NCBI GenBank assembly: GCA_964586145.1
Contig: CAZPHH010000002.1
Span: forward strand, 51,338 to 115,337
Direction of reading: 5' to 3'
Origin: JAFGJQ01 sp964586145
GTDB taxonomy: Bacteria; Planctomycetota; Phycisphaerae; UBA1845
DNA length: 64,000 bases
Shown here in pieces: positions 44,431-51,916 of the stretch. The stretch's first letter is position 1. Each line of letters begins with the position of its first letter. Made by a program: the position numbers and the translations under genes. Under the pieces are notes generated by a model that worked only from the letters and a program-made list of their open reading frames with translations, ran no database searches and had not been told where the DNA came from.

Positions 44431-44781
44431 TTACTGGACAGCAGTCAGCGGCAGGATGAGCAGGGCCAGCAACGCCGCGATGATCGTGAACGGCTGCCGC
44501 ATCCACCGGCGTGTTCCGCAGCGGCGCAGGCGCATCCATAGGCGGCACGCCACCACCACAAAGTAGAAGACCACGTGGCAGGTCAGGAAGACGATAAGCA
44601 CTTGCTGCCCCCTGGCCAGACCTGTCCATGTTGGCGCTTCACTTCGCCAGAGTATGCCCAGCATCACATTCAGCAGCGCCGCCACGCCGGACAACCCAAG
44701 TGAGAGGTCCGTCCTCCAGGCACAGGGGCCGCCACCGTCCACTTGTCCGGCATCCTCTTGTTTGGCATCTGTGTCAGCCAT
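44431..44781 (-). CDS. small three-helix membrane protein
   Basis: The 116-residue protein starts at the ATG at 44781 (MADTDAKQED) and has a hydrophilic N-terminus of about 27 residues. Three predicted membrane helices follow near 30-47, 60-82 and 96-113 (LSLGLSGVAALLNVMLGI, VLIVFLTCHVVFYFVVVA, FTIIAALLALLILPLTAV). I recognise no family. The reading frame continues after its stop (see the neighbouring pseudogene call), so this may be the N-terminal part of a once longer protein. No operon partner is seen. Confidence 0.55.
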   Translation of the reverse strand: MADTDAKQEDAGQVDGGGPCAWRTDLSLGLSGVAALLNVMLGILWRSEAPTWTGLARGQQVLIVFLTCHVVFYFVVVACRLWMRLRRCGTRRWMRQPFTIIAALLALLILPLTAVQ

Positions 44782-45956
44782 CTGTGAAGCCAACCCATAA
44801 ACGAACGGTGCGTCCAGGCACAGCACCAACCTGCAGGAATCGCGTCCATGAACTCATGGTACGGCCGGCCCCCAGGCGGACCGCGATTGTCGCCGACTCG
44901 CGGCCTTCAAGACAGATGCGCTTCCCATACCCACCCCGGATATCATTGCCACCACCCGACTACCTACATACAGAAACGCAGAAGAGGTCGGCTTCTTTCG
45001 AGCATCTGCAAATTGGCCGGACACTGGAAAGATCGGAGCACACCACACCTGACCCTCGGCCCGCGTGAGCAGGTCGGGGGACAGACCGGGACGTCACCGC
45101 CGTACTGCCGGCAGCACCGGGCCCTGATTTCCAGATCGGCGGCGCGAGCTTCGTTGCGGAGGAATGTTTCCGGCCGAAGGTTTGTCCACTGGACGGCCGG
45201 ATGGGGATGCTCAGGCGCAGCCGCTCGCGCGGTCGAAAGCATCGGCGCCGCGTGCAGAGACATTCCGCTTCACGCGGAGAAGATGCCTGGTGTCCCCCGG
45301 TTCCCCCGGATCCCCCAAGGCCCGCGCTTCGCCTTACGCCTGCGGGAACAGCTCCGGGCATAGACAGACTTTGGTTCGGCTGTCCGGTTCTACTCGCCTG
45401 CTGGCCGTGGCTCGCCCACCGCCTACACATCGCTCCCGGGCCGGCATTGACAGCAACCGTTAACAACCGTGCAATAACGGGCTGCCAACTTGCGATCCTT
45501 CCGTGTTCCCGTGGGTAGACCTGTCGAATCCTCCGTCATCACACGGGATGGCTCGCCAGCGCGGCGGGCGAACGCCGCTGACGAGATGAAGTACTGCTGC
45601 AATGGAATAATGGCAGTGTGGATTGATATTCAAGACATCTTCCTGTATGCTCCCCGGGCGACGCAACATCTCGCGGAGACGTTGCTGTTCATTTTACCTG
45701 GCTCTCTCTTGTGTTGACGCTATCGAGAAACTCCCGAATGGCCGGTGTTTGCCGGCCGAAATTGGCGCGCCTTGTTTGGGTTTGCATCCCGCCTCGGTTC
45801 ACCGGAAGGCAACGGATGCTCCAGGATGCGAGGCCCGAGCGGTAGCGGCGTATATCGAGCGTCTTCAATTCGTGGCGATGCAAAGGGTGGGTCCCGGCAA
45901 TCCGGCGTTCGGGACGCCACATGAGGAAGGAGTCTGTTCCAGGAAGGAGGAATCCC
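44782..45956. other. 1.2-kb region with no supported gene
   Basis: Several frames of 60-170 codons are open, but they have unnatural composition (Arg/Pro/Ser-rich), no ribosome-binding sites and no recognisable motifs. The G+C content is lower and less regular than in the flanking genes. It is probably an eroded accessory segment. The last bases contain an AAGGAGG site for the PEP-CTERM gene at 45957. I see no repeats, integrase or tRNA remnant. Confidence 0.5.
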
Positions 45957-46625
45957 ATGAGAAGAGAATTCGTGCTGGTGTTGGCCGCGGCGTTGTTCAC
46001 GCCGGTGTCGGTCGAGGGTAGCTGGACGAACCCGCCCCCTTTCAATCCCGAACAGGAGGGCGGTCGGGTGCTGGAATGGGACTTCTACAGTCCGGACAAC
46101 TGGCGCAATCCGGCCACGTTGTACGGACCTGAATGGGATGGCCCCGGTTGGGAATGCGATGAGGTCATCGTGGACGGAGACTTGCAGCACTTCTTCGAGG
46201 ATCCGACGGGGTCCGGGCGTTCGGGTCTGCTCGGCATTGACAACCGAGAGGGAGATGGCACAACGAAGACCGGGTCAATCAGGTTTCACATCAACAACTT
46301 CGACAACGAGAACCCCTGGAAGTACTTCTGGGACGAGGCGGAGTATTACGGCACCTTTATGTTCGGAGTGAGCTGGCCGACTGACTGCGACGGAGACTGG
46401 GAGTTCAAGAACGTCCAGGATCTGGGGGACGGCTGGACGCGAGACAACGCCGACGGCTGGATTCAACCCAACCCTGAATGGGAGGAGTTCGTGTGGAATT
46501 TCAGCGTGGAGGACGGCGACATGATGTTCCTCGACAACTTCCGCGTGGCAACGCTCTGCATTCCCGAGCCGGGTACGCTGGTCATGTTTGGCCTGTGTGC
46601 CCTCGCGGTGATCCGGCGCCGTTAG
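45957..46625 (+). CDS. PEP-CTERM protein, acidic and Trp-rich
   Basis: The 222-residue exported protein starts at the ATG seven bases after AAGGAGG. A signal peptide covers about 1-22 (REFVLVLAAALFTPVSVEG). The mature part is unusually rich in Trp, Asp and Asn (WTNPPPFNPEQ, WDEAEYYGTFMFGVSWP), fits a beta-sandwich, and has no known catalytic motif. The C-terminus IPEPGTLVMFGLCALAVIRRR is a PEP-CTERM sorting tail. It is flanked by non-coding DNA on both sides and probably transcribed alone. With the gene at 6682 it shows that the organism should have an exosortase. Confidence 0.87.
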   Translation: MRREFVLVLAAALFTPVSVEGSWTNPPPFNPEQEGGRVLEWDFYSPDNWRNPATLYGPEWDGPGWECDEVIVDGDLQHFFEDPTGSGRSGLLGIDNREGDGTTKTGSIRFHINNFDNENPWKYFWDEAEYYGTFMFGVSWPTDCDGDWEFKNVQDLGDGWTRDNADGWIQPNPEWEEFVWNFSVEDGDMMFLDNFRVATLCIPEPGTLVMFGLCALAVIRRR

Positions 46626-47044
46626 CGGCCCGTTGGGGGATTGCGCAGGCGGGTTTCAGGGAAGCACGCCTGCGTGTCAATGCCGACTGGAGGTCGGCGC
46701 GACATGTCCCTCAATAGCCTGTTTGTCGCGCGGAGCGAATGAGCGAGTGGTAATCCTCTGAGAGCACGACACCGAAGGCCCATCCGCTTCAGGAACGGAT
46801 GGGCCATCGGTTCACGCGGCGCAGCAGGCCGTCGAAGAACCTGAGACACCGGTTTCAGCAGCCCGGGCCATGTGACCCAAGAATCGGCACTACCGGACAA
46901 CCCGGGCGACGGATGCCGACTTCCCGACCGAAACGCCTGAGCTACGCCACATCGAGTATTCGACCGCGCCGCATGATCGCTCGCTTCCCGCGCCGATCAG
47001 CAGCGTTTCTCACGCCGGCCGCGAGGGGGTCGTGGGTTCCCGCG
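46626..47044. other. intergenic region after the PEP-CTERM gene, with hairpins
   Basis: No gene is supported. Hairpins occur at 46644-46674 (CGCAGGCG/CGCCTGCG, 15-base loop), 46683-46697 (CCGAC/GTCGG) and 46777-46805 (perfect ten-base stem, listed separately). They lie between the convergent PEP-CTERM and tpx genes and probably end transcription from both sides. Confidence 0.5.
46777..46805. terminator. hairpin between convergent PEP-CTERM and tpx genes
   Basis: GGCCCATCCG at 46777-46786 pairs perfectly with CGGATGGGCC at 46796-46805 over nine bases. It lacks a T-run, like the hairpin at 3777-3813 which also stands between convergent genes. Confidence 0.5.
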
Positions 47045-47560
47045 CTACATCGCCGCCGTAACGGCCGCCAGGGCGGCGTCGTAATTCGGCTCGTGCGTGA
47101 CTTCGGGCACGTACTCGGCGTGGACCACCTTATTCTTGCGGTCGAGCACGAAGACGGCCCTTGCCAGCAGGCCCAGCTCCTTGATCAGCACACCGTAGGC
47201 CGGGCCGAACGAGCGGTGCTTGTAGTCGCTGGCCGTGATGACGCGTTCGATCCCCTCCGCGCCGCAGAAGCGTTTCTGGGCAAACGGCAGGTCCATGCTG
47301 ATGGTCAGCACGATAGTATCTTCGGAGAGCTGGGTGGCCTTCTGGTTGAAGGTTCGCGTCTGCACGGCGCAGAGGGGCGTATCCAGGCTCGGGACCACGC
47401 TGAGCACGCGGACCTTGCCGTGGTACGTGTCGCACCGCAGGTCTGACAGGTCGTTGGCCGTCAGCGTGAAGTGTGGGGCCTCACTGCCTGCCTTGATCGC
47501 GGGGCCGATGAGGGTCAGAGGGTTGCCCTGAAACGTGATGACACCGGTTCTCTCGGTCAT
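47045..47560 (-). CDS. tpx: thiol peroxidase, 2-Cys peroxiredoxin
   Basis: The 171-residue enzyme reduces hydroperoxides, using thioredoxin. The start is the ATG at 47560 after GGAG; the frame upstream is open but is not protein-like. The peroxidatic Cys64 is in VVPSLDTPLCAVQTRTF and the resolving Cys99 in AQKRFCGAEG, the Tpx arrangement. ARAVFVLDRKNKVVHAEYVP is the usual C-terminal segment. Length is close to the E. coli enzyme (168). It appears to be transcribed alone. Confidence 0.96.
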   Translation of the reverse strand: MTERTGVITFQGNPLTLIGPAIKAGSEAPHFTLTANDLSDLRCDTYHGKVRVLSVVPSLDTPLCAVQTRTFNQKATQLSEDTIVLTISMDLPFAQKRFCGAEGIERVITASDYKHRSFGPAYGVLIKELGLLARAVFVLDRKNKVVHAEYVPEVTHEPNYDAALAAVTAAM

Positions 47561-47712
47561 GGCTGTTCTCCGTTGTTGACTGGCAAACGTGCCGACGAAT
47601 CGCACGATCCGCGCCGCCCATCCCAGCCGCCGCATATTGTAGCCGCCCGGACCGGGCATGGGCAGCCCGTTCCTCCCCCGCGCGGTCCGTTCACGGCGCT
47701 GCGGGCTGCCGG

Positions 47713-48021
47713 CTACTCCTGGGCTAGTTCGTACAGTCCCTGGCCGACGTATTTGAGACGACCGCGGCGGACCAGCTCGTCCCAGACGGCCTTGGGGTAT
47801 TGCTGGGGCGGGACAATGGAGATGATGTCGGAGCGGCGACCGCTGCTCATAGGGCCGTGGCCGAGGGTTGATTCCGCATCCAGCCGCGTCAGCTTGAGTC
47901 TCTTCTTGAACGCTTTCATCGCCTTGCGCAGCTCTTCCGACGACGGTCCGTCGGCCGGGGCCCCACCGTCCTGCGAAGGCGTGGGCGGGTCTCCAGACTG
48001 TGGGGGATCGGGGATCAACAC
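47713..48021 (-). CDS. small conserved hypothetical protein
   Basis: The protein has about 102 residues with a Pro/Gly-rich disordered N-terminal part (about 1-30) and a folded C-terminal part: ELRKAMKAFKKRLKLTRLD, then GRRSDIISIVPPQQYP, then WDELVRRGRLKYVGQGLYEL. From memory this kind of sequence recurs in planctomycete genomes, but no function is known to me. The basic helix followed by a winged-helix-like ending would allow nucleic-acid binding (inference only). The start is GTG at 48021 or TTG at 48018; AGGAGG just upstream is better spaced for TTG. It lies 152 bases before tpx on the same strand. Confidence 0.65.
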   Translation of the reverse strand: MLIPDPPQSGDPPTPSQDGGAPADGPSSEELRKAMKAFKKRLKLTRLDAESTLGHGPMSSGRRSDIISIVPPQQYPKAVWDELVRRGRLKYVGQGLYELAQE

Positions 48022-48369
48022 GCACCTCCTGACGCTCTTCGCTTCTCCCGAACGAGCATCGGCCGCCTCGTTCGGCCCTGGGCAGATTGCCATCATAGCG
48101 AACCTGACGCGACCCGGTAGGCGGCGTCGGGGGCCGGTTTTGGCCGGGGAGCGGTCCCGCATCCTGTAACGCTCTGTTGTGGAATGGGTTATGTGTGCGC
48201 CTCGCGATGGGGCTGCGACAACCCCTGCGGGCCTCGCGTTCGAGTTTCTCCACGCGATCGGCTTGAGGGGCGGCCTGAGGCGCAATAGACTTCTTTCACC
48301 CAAGGCACCGCCGCGGTCGGGCCCGCGGCGGGCGCAGACCCAAGGTGCTCGACAACGAGAGGACGAACG
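48022..48369. other. region upstream of metY with a structured leader candidate
   Basis: No gene is seen. Just before metY an RNA of the plus strand could form a two-part stem: outer GCACC/GGTGC (48305-48309, 48344-48348) and inner CGCCGCGG/CCGCGGCG (48309-48316, 48323-48330) with a six-base loop. I tried to match SAM-I, SAM-II and SAM-IV riboswitch cores from memory and could not. The first part carries the divergent promoter of the small gene at 48021, not identified. Confidence 0.4.
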
Positions 48370-49680
48370 ATGCGGGAGGAAATATCCCAGGGGCTCGGAA
48401 CGCGCTGTTTGCACGCTGGGCAGGAGGCTGACCCGGTCACCCACGCGCGGGCGGTGCCGATCTACGCGACGACGAGCTACCTGTTCGACGACACGGACCA
48501 TGCGGCTAACCTGTTCGCCCTCAAAGAGTTCGGGAACATCTACAGCCGAATTATGAACCCCACAAACGACGTGCTGGAAAAGCGTCTGGCCGCTTTGGAC
48601 GGCGGGGTCGGGGGCTTAGCCGTCGCCAGCGGGCAGTCGGCTGTCACCATCGCCATCCTGAACATCTGCCGGGCGGGTCAGAACTTTGTGTCGGCCACCA
48701 GCCTCTACGGCGGCACCTGGACGCTGTTCACTCAGACCTTCGCCAAGATGGGGATCGATGTGCGGTTCTTTGCCCCGGACCGGCCGGAGGACATCCGCAA
48801 GCGGGTGGATGGCAACACGCGGTGCGTGTATTTCGAGTCGCTGGGCAACCCCAAGAACGACGTGCCGGATTTCGCGGGTATCGCGGAAGTGGCGCACGAC
48901 TGCGGATTGCCGGTGATCTGTGACAACACGGTGATGACGCCGGTGCTGTTGCGGCCGTTCGAGCACGGCGTGGACATCAACGTGTACAGTTGCACGAAGT
49001 TCATCGGCGGGCACGGCCTGCACGTGGGCGGGTGCATCGTGGATTCGGGCCGGTTTGACTGGACGGTGCAGCCGGGAAAGTGGCCGGAGTTCACGGAGCC
49101 GGACCCGTCGTACCACGGGCTGGTGTTTGCCGAGGCGCTGAAGCCCCTCGGGAACATCGCCTACATCACGAAGTGCCGGACGCACGGCCTGCGGGACGTG
49201 GGGGCCTGCATGAGTCCGTTTGCGGCGTTTCTGTTTCTGCAGGGGCTGGAGACGCTCCACCTGCGTATGCCTCGCCATTGCGAGAACGCGCAGCGGGTGG
49301 CAGAGCACCTGCAGCGCCACCGCGCGGTGGAGTGGGTGAACTACCCGGGGTTGCCGGAGCATCCTCATCACGCCAACGCGAAGCAGTACCTGCCGAACGG
49401 ATGCGGGGCCATTCTCGGGTTCGGCATTCGCGGCGGCGCGGCGGCCGGCAAGCGGTTCATCAACGCGGCAAAGCTCATGTCGCACCTGGCGAACATCGGT
49501 GATGCCAAGACGCTGTGCATCCACCCGGCCAGCACGACGCACTCCCAGCTCACCGAGGCGGAGCAGCAGAAGACGGGCGTGGTGCCGGAGTACATTCGGC
49601 TGTCGATCGGCCTGGAAGACATCGAAGACATCCTCGCGGACATCGACCAGGCGCTGGCGGCGTCGCGGGCATGCATTTGA
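48370..49680 (+). CDS. metY: O-acetylhomoserine aminocarboxypropyltransferase (sulfhydrylase)
   Basis: The 436-residue PLP enzyme makes homocysteine from O-acetylhomoserine and sulfide, the direct route to methionine. It belongs to the Cys/Met metabolism family. The PLP lysine is Lys210 in VYSCTKFIGGHG, with IYSRIMNPTNDVLEKRLAAL and ASGQSAVTIAILNI at the phosphate site and CDNTVMTPVLLRPFEHG before it. The C-terminus has CIHPASTTHSQLT and EYIRLSIGLEDIEDILADI. The length of about 430 and the long insert after the lysine mark MetY rather than cystathionine synthases. The metX-metW fusion gene follows and supplies its substrate. Confidence 0.94.
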   Translation: MREEISQGLGTRCLHAGQEADPVTHARAVPIYATTSYLFDDTDHAANLFALKEFGNIYSRIMNPTNDVLEKRLAALDGGVGGLAVASGQSAVTIAILNICRAGQNFVSATSLYGGTWTLFTQTFAKMGIDVRFFAPDRPEDIRKRVDGNTRCVYFESLGNPKNDVPDFAGIAEVAHDCGLPVICDNTVMTPVLLRPFEHGVDINVYSCTKFIGGHGLHVGGCIVDSGRFDWTVQPGKWPEFTEPDPSYHGLVFAEALKPLGNIAYITKCRTHGLRDVGACMSPFAAFLFLQGLETLHLRMPRHCENAQRVAEHLQRHRAVEWVNYPGLPEHPHHANAKQYLPNGCGAILGFGIRGGAAAGKRFINAAKLMSHLANIGDAKTLCIHPASTTHSQLTEAEQQKTGVVPEYIRLSIGLEDIEDILADIDQALAASRACI

Positions 49681-49708
49681 CATTCCTGGGGTCGGCGCGG
49701 GATATAAT
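49677..49708 (+). promoter_or_regulatory. possible promoter of the metX-metW gene, overlong spacer
   Basis: A perfect TTGACA (49677-49682, overlapping the metY stop) and a perfect TATAAT (49703-49708) are separated by 20 bases, which is longer than the usual 16-18. TATAAT ends seven bases before the ATG at 49716, so an mRNA from it would have no leader. It could be a weak internal promoter or chance. Confidence 0.35.
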
Positions 49709-49715
49709 CGCCGCC

Positions 49716-51548
49716 ATGGCATCAGAGTACCCTGACAACAGGCAGGCCTCCGTCGGGCTCGTCCAGACGCAGACGGCCACGCTCTTTACGCCGCCGGACC
49801 TGCTGCAACTGGAGTGCGGGCAGAGCCTGGGGCCGATCGAGGTGGCGTACGAGACGTACGGCCGGCTGAACGAGGCCCGCGACAACGCCGTGCTGATCTG
49901 TCACGCACTAACCGGCGACGCCCACGTGGCGGGCCGGCATCGCCCGGACGACCGCAAGCCTGGCTGGTGGGACACCATGATCGGGCCGGGCAAGGGGATC
50001 GACACCGACCGCTATTTCGTGATCTGCTCGAACGTGTTGGGAGGCTGCAAGGGCACGACGGGGCCGTCCGGCATCAACCCGCAGACCGGCCGGCCATGGG
50101 GTTTGACCTTCCCGGTCATCACCATCGAAGACATGGTCAAGGTCCAGAAACGGCTGATGGAGCATCTGGGCATCGACCGGCTTCTGGCGGTGGTCGGGGG
50201 CTCGATGGGCGGGATGCAGGTTCTGGAGTGGGCGGTTCGGTACCCGGAGTGTGTCCGGGCCGCGATTCCGATCGCCACCACGACGCGATACGGGGCGCAG
50301 GCCATCGCGTTTGACGCGGTAGGGCGTAACGCCGTGCTGGCGGACCCGAACTTCGCGGATGGGCAGTATTACGGCGGGCCGGGGCCGGATCGGGGGCTGT
50401 CGATCGCGCGGATGGTCGGCCACATCACGTACCTGTCAGAGGAAGGGATGCACGCGAAGTTCGGACGGCAGCTCCGCCACGCCGACAGCTACCGCTACGA
50501 CTTCCACAGCGAATTCTCGGTGGAGACGTACCTGGACCACCAGGGTCAGGTCTTCGTCGACCGGTTCGACGCGAACAGCTATCTCTACATCACCAAGGCG
50601 ACGGATTACTACGATCTGGCGGGGCGGTACGGATCGCTGGAGCAGGCGTTCGCGAACGCGCGGTCGAAGTTTCTGGTGATCAGTTTTTCAAGCGACTGGC
50701 TGTTTCCACCAAAGCAGTCCCGGCAGGTCGTGGATGCGCTGCTGGCCGGCAACAAGGACGTGTCGTACACGGAGGTGAACTCGCCGTACGGGCATGATGC
50801 GTTTCTGCTGGAGCCGGAGGTGTTGGGCCGGTTGCTGCGGGGGTTTCTGGCCGCCGCGGCCGGATCGCCGCTGCGATCGGACGTGCCGGACGTGCAGCCA
50901 TATTGCCAGCAGCCGGTCATCGACACGCCGTGGAAACGGCTGCGCGTGGACTTCGACGCCATCGAGAGCATGATCGACCCCGGCAGTTCCGTGCTGGACC
51001 TGGGGTGCGGGCGGGGGATTCTGCCGGGCCGGCTGATCGGGCGCAAGGCTGCGCGGTGCCTGGGCGTGGAGGTTCAGCAGGACGCGATCTGCGAATGCGT
51101 GGACCGCGGCGTGCCGGTGGTTGACCTGGACGTGCTGGCGGAACTGGGCAGCTTTCGCGACAAATCGTACGACTGGGTGATTCTGTCCCAGACGCTGCAG
51201 ATTCTGGCGAACCCGGAACGAGTGCTGCTGGAGATGTTCCGCATCGGACGCAATTGCATCGTGAGCTTTCCGAACTTCGCGCACTGGCGGACGCGGCTGC
51301 AGATGCTGCTGACCGGCCAGACGCCGGTGACGCCGCTGCTGCCGTTTCCGTGGTACAACACGCCCAATACGCGCTTCGTCTCCCTCTGCGACTTCGAGGC
51401 GTTCTGCCACCAGCACGGTGCCTCCGTCGTTCGGCGCATCCCCCTGGTGGCCCGCCGTCGTCATCCCGTCCGCCTGTGGCCGAACCTGCTGGCCGAGGAG
51501 GCGATCTACGTGCTGCGGGCGCCGGCCGGAATTGCGAATCGCGAATGA
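49716..51548 (+). CDS. metXW: homoserine O-acetyltransferase fused to MetW-type methyltransferase-like domain
   Basis: The 610-residue protein joins two methionine-pathway proteins. Residues about 15-395 are MetX, an alpha/beta hydrolase acylating homoserine, with nucleophile Ser163 in GGSMGGMQ, Asp327 in FSSDWLFPP and His360 in YGHDAFLLEP. Residues about 405-605 match MetW: VDFDAIESMIDPGSSVLDLGCGRG (SAM-like motif near 426-434) and YDWVILSQTLQ. The PRNE-free C-terminal part continues with FPNFAHWRTRLQ, then GQTPVTPLLPFPWYNTPNTR. MetW is usually a separate gene next to metX. The ATG at 49716 matches the family N-terminus; an ATG at 49671 overlapping metY is in frame but would add an odd extension. 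It completes the acetylhomoserine-to-homocysteine route with MetY. Confidence 0.94.
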   Translation: MASEYPDNRQASVGLVQTQTATLFTPPDLLQLECGQSLGPIEVAYETYGRLNEARDNAVLICHALTGDAHVAGRHRPDDRKPGWWDTMIGPGKGIDTDRYFVICSNVLGGCKGTTGPSGINPQTGRPWGLTFPVITIEDMVKVQKRLMEHLGIDRLLAVVGGSMGGMQVLEWAVRYPECVRAAIPIATTTRYGAQAIAFDAVGRNAVLADPNFADGQYYGGPGPDRGLSIARMVGHITYLSEEGMHAKFGRQLRHADSYRYDFHSEFSVETYLDHQGQVFVDRFDANSYLYITKATDYYDLAGRYGSLEQAFANARSKFLVISFSSDWLFPPKQSRQVVDALLAGNKDVSYTEVNSPYGHDAFLLEPEVLGRLLRGFLAAAAGSPLRSDVPDVQPYCQQPVIDTPWKRLRVDFDAIESMIDPGSSVLDLGCGRGILPGRLIGRKAARCLGVEVQQDAICECVDRGVPVVDLDVLAELGSFRDKSYDWVILSQTLQILANPERVLLEMFRIGRNCIVSFPNFAHWRTRLQMLLTGQTPVTPLLPFPWYNTPNTRFVSLCDFEAFCHQHGASVVRRIPLVARRRHPVRLWPNLLAEEAIYVLRAPAGIANRE

Positions 51549-51566
51549 CGGATTGCGAATTGCGAG
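51531..51566. repeat. short direct repeat of ATTGCGAAT units
   Basis: Copies of ATTGCGAAT occur at 51531-51539 and 51552-51560 with partial units (GCGAAT, TTGCGAG) between and after. The repeat overlaps the stop of the metX-metW gene and encodes its last five residues. Such A/T-richer simple repeats after genes are seen in many environmental bacterial genomes; whether it spreads in this genome cannot be told here. Confidence 0.5.
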
Positions 51567-51916
51567 TAAAGGGAAATGCAGCGACGTCTGCGCGACGGCT
51601 GGGGGGAGGAGCGGGAAACTGTCTTCAATGACGTACACGTTCAGCCAGGGGTCCCCGTGGTGGCAGTTGCGAACTCTGATGATTAGAGTTCGATCGGCAG
51701 GCCGCACTCGGGGGCGCAGCGGGAAGCCGGGGTGCAGCGCGGACAAACACAGGCAACGCACCCGTTCCGGCGGCGTCGAGCGCGCCTCGAGTGGTGGGAG
51801 CCCGCCTCTGTGTCATTCCCTGCGTACTGGTTCGGAGTCCTGCGTACTTCTTCTCGGGGTCCGATTGCCGGTCCCCCGTACGGCGTGCTTCGTTCGATGA
51901 AGCTTGCCCGGCTCGC
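51549..51916. other. intergenic region between metX-metW and a convergent lipoprotein gene
   Basis: No gene is supported. CGAACTCT at 51670-51677 pairs perfectly with AGAGTTCG at 51685-51692 over seven bases and may terminate either gene. The rest shows no pattern. Confidence 0.5.

Noticed and set aside
43812..44781. Genomic island integrated at the tRNA-Val gene
   Set aside because: No integrase, no repeated tRNA 3' end and no phage or plasmid genes are seen, although the following DNA is sparse.
44960..45466. 168-codon minus-strand frame in the gene-poor region
   Set aside because: No ribosome-binding site, Ser/Arg/Pro-rich random-like composition and no motif.
48180..48369. SAM riboswitch upstream of metY
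   Set aside because: None of the conserved SAM-I, SAM-II or SAM-IV core segments could be found; only generic hairpins are present.
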